This document shows positions 60,808 through 64,000 of a stretch of 64,000 nucleotides of DNA, in pieces. The position numbers were made by a program, and so were the translations under genes. The stretch covers positions 6,575,501-6,639,500 of the forward strand of contig NZ_CP108080.1 in assembly GCF_036181745.1 (NCBI RefSeq). Reading direction: 5' to 3'. The DNA is from Streptomyces sp. NBC_00259. GTDB lineage: Bacteria; Actinomycetota; Actinomycetes; Streptomycetales; Streptomycetaceae. The number at the start of each line of letters is the position of its first letter. Within the stretch, counting starts at the first letter, position 1. Below the pieces are notes generated by a model. That model saw only the letters and a list, made by a program, of their open reading frames with translations, had not been told where the DNA came from and ran no database searches.

Positions 60808-61197
60808 GTGGACCTCCAGGAGCTCGACCGCGCGAAGTACATCAGCCTCACCACGTTCCGCAAGGACGGGACGGGAGTCGCGACGCCCGTGTGGTTCGCC
60901 GTCCAGGGCGGTGAGGTGTACGTCTGGACCCGCTCCGACTCCTGGAAGGTCAAGCGGCTGCGCAGGGACGGCCGGGTCACCGTGACCGCGTGCGACGTGC
61001 GCGGCCGCGTCGAGGAGGGCGCCGACGTCGTGGAGGGGACGGCGCGGCTGCTGGACGGCGCGGAGCTGAAGAAGGTCCGGGGGCTCCTGGCCCGCAAGTA
61101 CACCTGGCAGTTCTGGCTCGTCGACGTGCCCGCCGCCGTCGTACGCCGCGGCAAGCGCCCGCACACCGGCATCGCAGTGACGCTCCGGACACGTTGA
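60808..61197 (+). CDS. PPOX-class (pyridoxamine-5'-phosphate oxidase-like) flavin/F420-dependent protein
   Basis: 129-residue split-barrel protein from GTG 60808 (VDLQELDRAKYISLTTFRKDGTGVATPVWFAV). The motif ATPVWFAVQGGEVYVWTRSDSWKVKRLRRDGRVTVTACDVRG and the C-terminal TWQFWLVDVPAAVVRRGKRPHTGIAVTL are typical of the actinobacterial PPOX family that uses F420 or FMN. Substrate unknown. Confidence 0.87.
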   Translation: MDLQELDRAKYISLTTFRKDGTGVATPVWFAVQGGEVYVWTRSDSWKVKRLRRDGRVTVTACDVRGRVEEGADVVEGTARLLDGAELKKVRGLLARKYTWQFWLVDVPAAVVRRGKRPHTGIAVTLRTR

Positions 61198-61291
61198 GCG
61201 ATCCGCACCGCCCACGAAAACTCCGTGTAGCCGTGGCGTAACACGGCTGGGGTCGAATGCCTGCGAACCCGATGCGGAGGGCGGGCAGGCA

Positions 61292-62716
61292 ATGGCGGTG
61301 GATCAACTCCCCGTACAGGTGGGGGCGTTCGCGCGGTACCTGAGGGAGCTGACGGCGCGCCTCGACCCGGAGAGCGGCTGGTACGCGGTCTTCCGGCAGC
61401 GCGACCTCGCCGGACTGTCGGCGTGCCTGCGGGGTACGGAGATCCCGCCGTGGGACGTGGTGGGCTCGCTCCTGGACGACCTCGTCGCCGACGCGGCGGA
61501 GGCGGCGAGGGCGGGGGCGCTGCACGCGGCCGCGGCGGCCGCCCACGACCGCCGGGCGGGCGGCGGCGAAGCCCTCCTGAAGCGGCTGGAACTCATGCGC
61601 CGCGAACAGGCCCACGCGGCGGAACGCGGGCAGGAACTCCTGGGCCGGCTGGCCGTCCTCCCCGAGGGCAGCCCCGAACACCAGCGCCTCGCCCATGAAC
61701 TGTCCTGGACCAACGACGACCACACCCGCGCCACGGCCCGCTGCTCGGAACTCATGTCCCGCCTCGCCGCACTCGCACCGCCCCCGGGCCCGCCACCGGC
61801 CGGCCCGTTCACCCCGGCCGGCCCGTTCGCTCCGAACGCCTCGCACGACGCGGCACCGGATGCGTGGTTCCGCCCCGCCGACGAGGAGAGCGGGGTCATG
61901 GAGTCGGCCGTGGCCGAGGTGGCGGAGCGTCAGCAGGCCGCGGGGCCCGAGGTGTCGGCGCGCGGTGGCAGGCGGGGCGGGAAGCGGCGGCCGCGCGGGG
62001 CGAGATACGCCTGGCTGGACGATGCCGAGGGCGAGGACGGCGAGGAGGCCGTCGCCGTACCCGTGACCGACGTGCCCGACCTGCCCATGGGCGGGGCGCG
62101 CCCGCGCGGCGCGCGGTTCGGCGGGGGCGGGGCCGGCGAGCCGGCCGCCGCGGCCGTGGAACCCGACGCGGCGCCGGCCGACGCGGAGGAGGAGCGCGCC
62201 GCCCTCGCGGCCGTCGCCGTCCTCTGGCGGCTACGGGCCGAGGGGCGCAGCGGAGAGGCGCACGCGCTGCTGTGCGAGGCCGCCGCCGGTCCCGTCGCCC
62301 GGCTGCCGGTGCTGGCGGCCGAGTTGCACCGCGCCGGGCTCGGCGCCGACTGGGCCACCCTGCTCTGGGAGGTGGCCTCGCTGCCGCCCGGCCGGCTCGC
62401 CGCCGCCGCGGGCGCGCTCGCCGCGGCGGGCCGGGACGACGACTGCGGCCAACTGCTGCGCCAGGGCGTCGCCCGCCCCGCGGGCGAGATCGCCGACGCC
62501 GTGCTCGCGCTCGACGACGCCGGTGCCCGGCGCGAGGCGGACGCGCTGCTGGAAGCGTTCCTGCGGGTCCGTACCCCGGAGGAGAGTGCCGGGATCGCCG
62601 CCACGGCTCCCCGCCGCCTCGTCCCGCAACTGCTCTCCGCCGCCCGTGCGGTGTCGGCCGACCGGGAGCGCGACCTTGTGCACGCGCTGCGCGTCGCAGG
62701 ACTCATCAGCGGCTGA
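61292..62716 (+). CDS. Large Ala/Arg-rich hypothetical protein
   Basis: 474 residues. The N-terminal ~150 (MAVDQLPVQVGAFARYLRELTARLDPESGWYAVFRQRDLAGLSACLRGTEIPPWDVVGSLLDDL...) is helical and ends in a coiled-coil-like part. A disordered Pro/Gly and basic region follows (about 160-260), then a helical repeat-like C-terminal domain (about 285-474: AVLWRLRAEGRSGEAHALLCEAAAGPVARLPVLAAELHRAGL...) with TPR-like periodicity. It has no recognised catalytic motif. Streptomyces have several such proteins of unknown role. Confidence 0.78.
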   Translation: MAVDQLPVQVGAFARYLRELTARLDPESGWYAVFRQRDLAGLSACLRGTEIPPWDVVGSLLDDLVADAAEAARAGALHAAAAAAHDRRAGGGEALLKRLELMRREQAHAAERGQELLGRLAVLPEGSPEHQRLAHELSWTNDDHTRATARCSELMSRLAALAPPPGPPPAGPFTPAGPFAPNASHDAAPDAWFRPADEESGVMESAVAEVAERQQAAGPEVSARGGRRGGKRRPRGARYAWLDDAEGEDGEEAVAVPVTDVPDLPMGGARPRGARFGGGGAGEPAAAAVEPDAAPADAEEERAALAAVAVLWRLRAEGRSGEAHALLCEAAAGPVARLPVLAAELHRAGLGADWATLLWEVASLPPGRLAAAAGALAAAGRDDDCGQLLRQGVARPAGEIADAVLALDDAGARREADALLEAFLRVRTPEESAGIAATAPRRLVPQLLSAARAVSADRERDLVHALRVAGLISG

Positions 62717-62894
62717 AGTGCGCCGGAAAACGTACGGTATACGCTGTATGTCGACCGCTCGGGTGCGAAACATGATCGACACTGCGGGTTGACGACGATG
62801 GTCTTGCCCCAGTGTGTGACGGGGCTTACGTTCTCCTCCTACGTATCGCATCTACGTGCGTAGAGGCTCTGACGTCTTGTCGAAGGAGCAGCTC

Positions 62895-63737
62895 ATGACC
62901 AACGTCGTTCGCGCCGCACTCGTCCAGGCGACCTGGACCGGCGACACCGAATCCATGATCGCCAAACATGAGGAGCACGCTCGCGAGGCGGCCCGCCAGG
63001 GCGCCAAGGTCATCGGGTTCCAGGAGGTCTTCAACGCCCCGTACTTCTGCCAGGTGCAGGAGGCCGAGCACTACCGCTGGGCGGAGCCCGTACCCGACGG
63101 CCCCACCGTTCTGCGCATGCGGGACCTCGCCCGGGAGACCGGCATGGTGATCGTCGTCCCCGTCTTCGAGGTCGAGGACTCCGGCTTCTACTACAACACC
63201 GCCGCGGTGATCGACGCCGACGGCACCTACCTCGGCAAGTACCGCAAGCACCACATCCCGCAGGTCAAGGGATTCTGGGAGAAGTACTACTTCAGGCCGG
63301 GCAACGCCGGCTGGCCCGTCTTCGACACCGCTGTCGGCAAGGTCGGCGTCTACATCTGCTACGACCGCCACTTCCCGGAGGGCTGGCGCCAACTCGGCCT
63401 CGGAGGAGCCCAGTTGGTCTACAACCCGTCGGCCACCTCCCGGGGCCTGTCCGCCTACCTCTGGCAGCTGGAGCAGCCCGCCGCCGCCGTCGCCAACGAG
63501 TACTTCATCGCCGCCATCAACCGGGTCGGCCAGGAGGAGTACGGCGACAACGACTTCTACGGCACGAGCTACTTCGTCAACCCGCGCGGGCAGTTCGTCG
63601 GGGACGTCGCCAGCGACAAGGCGGAGGAACTGGTCGTCAGGGACCTCGACTTCGACCTGATCGACGAGGTGCGCCAGCAGTGGGCGTTCTACCGGGACCG
63701 CAGGCCCGACGCGTACGAGGGGCTGGTGCAGCCGTGA
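62895..63737 (+). CDS. Beta-ureidopropionase / N-carbamoyl-beta-alanine amidohydrolase (nitrilase family)
   Basis: 280-residue nitrilase-superfamily enzyme starting MTNVVRAALVQATWTGDTESM at ATG 62895 behind GAAGGAG. The catalytic triad is Glu44 (GFQEVFNAPYFC), Lys118 (GKYRKHHIPQ) and Cys155 (VGVYICYDRHFPEGWRQ). FWEKYYFRPGN and the Glu of the second loop fit N-carbamoyl-beta-alanine/carbamoyl-amino-acid hydrolases of reductive pyrimidine degradation. It is coupled (GTGA) to the aminotransferase. A partial palindrome CTACG...CGTAG lies at 62839-62863 upstream, where an operator could be. Confidence 0.9.
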   Translation: MTNVVRAALVQATWTGDTESMIAKHEEHAREAARQGAKVIGFQEVFNAPYFCQVQEAEHYRWAEPVPDGPTVLRMRDLARETGMVIVVPVFEVEDSGFYYNTAAVIDADGTYLGKYRKHHIPQVKGFWEKYYFRPGNAGWPVFDTAVGKVGVYICYDRHFPEGWRQLGLGGAQLVYNPSATSRGLSAYLWQLEQPAAAVANEYFIAAINRVGQEEYGDNDFYGTSYFVNPRGQFVGDVASDKAEELVVRDLDFDLIDEVRQQWAFYRDRRPDAYEGLVQP

Positions 63738-64000
63738 GCGACCTGTACGAGCGGCACCGCGCCGTCATCCCCGACTGGGTCGCCCTCTACTACAAGGACC
63801 CCGTCGAGATCACCCATGGCGAGGGACGGTACGTCTGGGACGCGGCCGGCAACCGCTACCTCGACTTCTTCGGCGGCATCCTCACCACGATGACCGCCCA
63901 CGCCCTTCCCGAGGTCACCAAGGCCGTCAGCGAGCAGGCCGGGCGGATCGTCCACTCCTCCACGCTCTATCTGAACCGCCCCATGGTCGAGCTGGCCGAG
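63734..64000 (+). CDS. Class III aminotransferase, N-terminal part (runs off the window)
   Basis: GTG 63734 overlaps the nitrilase stop (GTGA). The 89 residues seen (MSDLYERHRAVIPDWVALYYKDPVEITHGEGRYVWDAAGNRYLDFFGGILTTMTAHALPEV...) are the N-terminal arm and first domain of a PLP-dependent aspartate-aminotransferase-fold class III enzyme. With a beta-ureidopropionase next door, a beta-alanine (or 3-aminoisobutyrate) aminotransferase is most likely. The PLP Lys would be outside the window. Confidence 0.9.
   Translation, partial: MSDLYERHRAVIPDWVALYYKDPVEITHGEGRYVWDAAGNRYLDFFGGILTTMTAHALPEVTKAVSEQAGRIVHSSTLYLNRPMVELAE

Noticed and set aside
1..64000. tRNA or rRNA genes
   Set aside because: No cloverleaf-like sequence with the conserved T-loop and no rRNA-like stretch was found by reading; small RNAs could be missed.

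Overview
This 64 kb window is high-GC actinobacterial DNA, almost certainly from a Streptomyces chromosome arm. The reasons are GC-rich third codon positions throughout, GTG and TTG starts, an SsgA-like sporulation protein, RsbQ and PP2C/STAS stress-signalling parts, a BTAD/AAA giant regulator, pcaL, three cytochromes P450 and several small MerR-like regulators. No rRNA, tRNA or CRISPR array was seen.

Region by region: 1-10.4 kb is a general-stress neighbourhood. It holds a HemK-like methyltransferase, RsbQ, a PAS/STAS chimera, an FMN glutamate-synthase-like protein, a TPP enzyme, an SsgA-like protein, a VOC protein, a PRC-barrel protein behind two SigB-type promoters, and an SDR dehydrogenase. 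At 10.5-28.6 kb lies a duplicated cold-shock region. Two paralogous cassettes each carry a csp gene, a DEAD-box helicase, a CBS protein, a ~102-aa protein and a convergent ~118-aa protein. Two MerR-like genes are each preceded by the same ~740-nt non-coding leader. The second MerR unit keeps a csp leader and a csp terminator but has lost the csp gene between them. Between the two copies lie a PAQR protein, a PP2C phosphatase, a TetR relic with a 74-bp tandem duplication fused into a truncated CorC-like gene, an intact CorC-like gene, and broken transposases.

From 29 to 38.5 kb there is a secreted subtilase coupled to a large secreted beta-propeller protein, then a BTAD/AAA regulator whose start overlaps a perfect inverted repeat, then a MerR-like regulator. 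At 38.6-43.3 kb are a ferredoxin/reductase/P450 operon on the minus strand and an AHSA1/ArsR/DinB-like operon with two matching operators. At 43.3-45.2 kb are an IS110 relic and a complete IS110-family element with a structured RNA candidate in its left end. The element abuts pcaL, whose 5' end is also present as a 118-bp fragment at 10.5 kb beside another IS110 relic.

The last part, 46.6-64 kb, looks like ordinary core-arm DNA: an MBL-fold protein, exonuclease III, an S15-type hydrolase, an L,D-transpeptidase, a hydrolase/P450 pair, gamma-glutamyltransferase, a second ferredoxin/reductase/P450 operon in the same gene order, a PPOX protein, and the start of a reductive pyrimidine-degradation operon (beta-ureidopropionase plus aminotransferase) running off the end.
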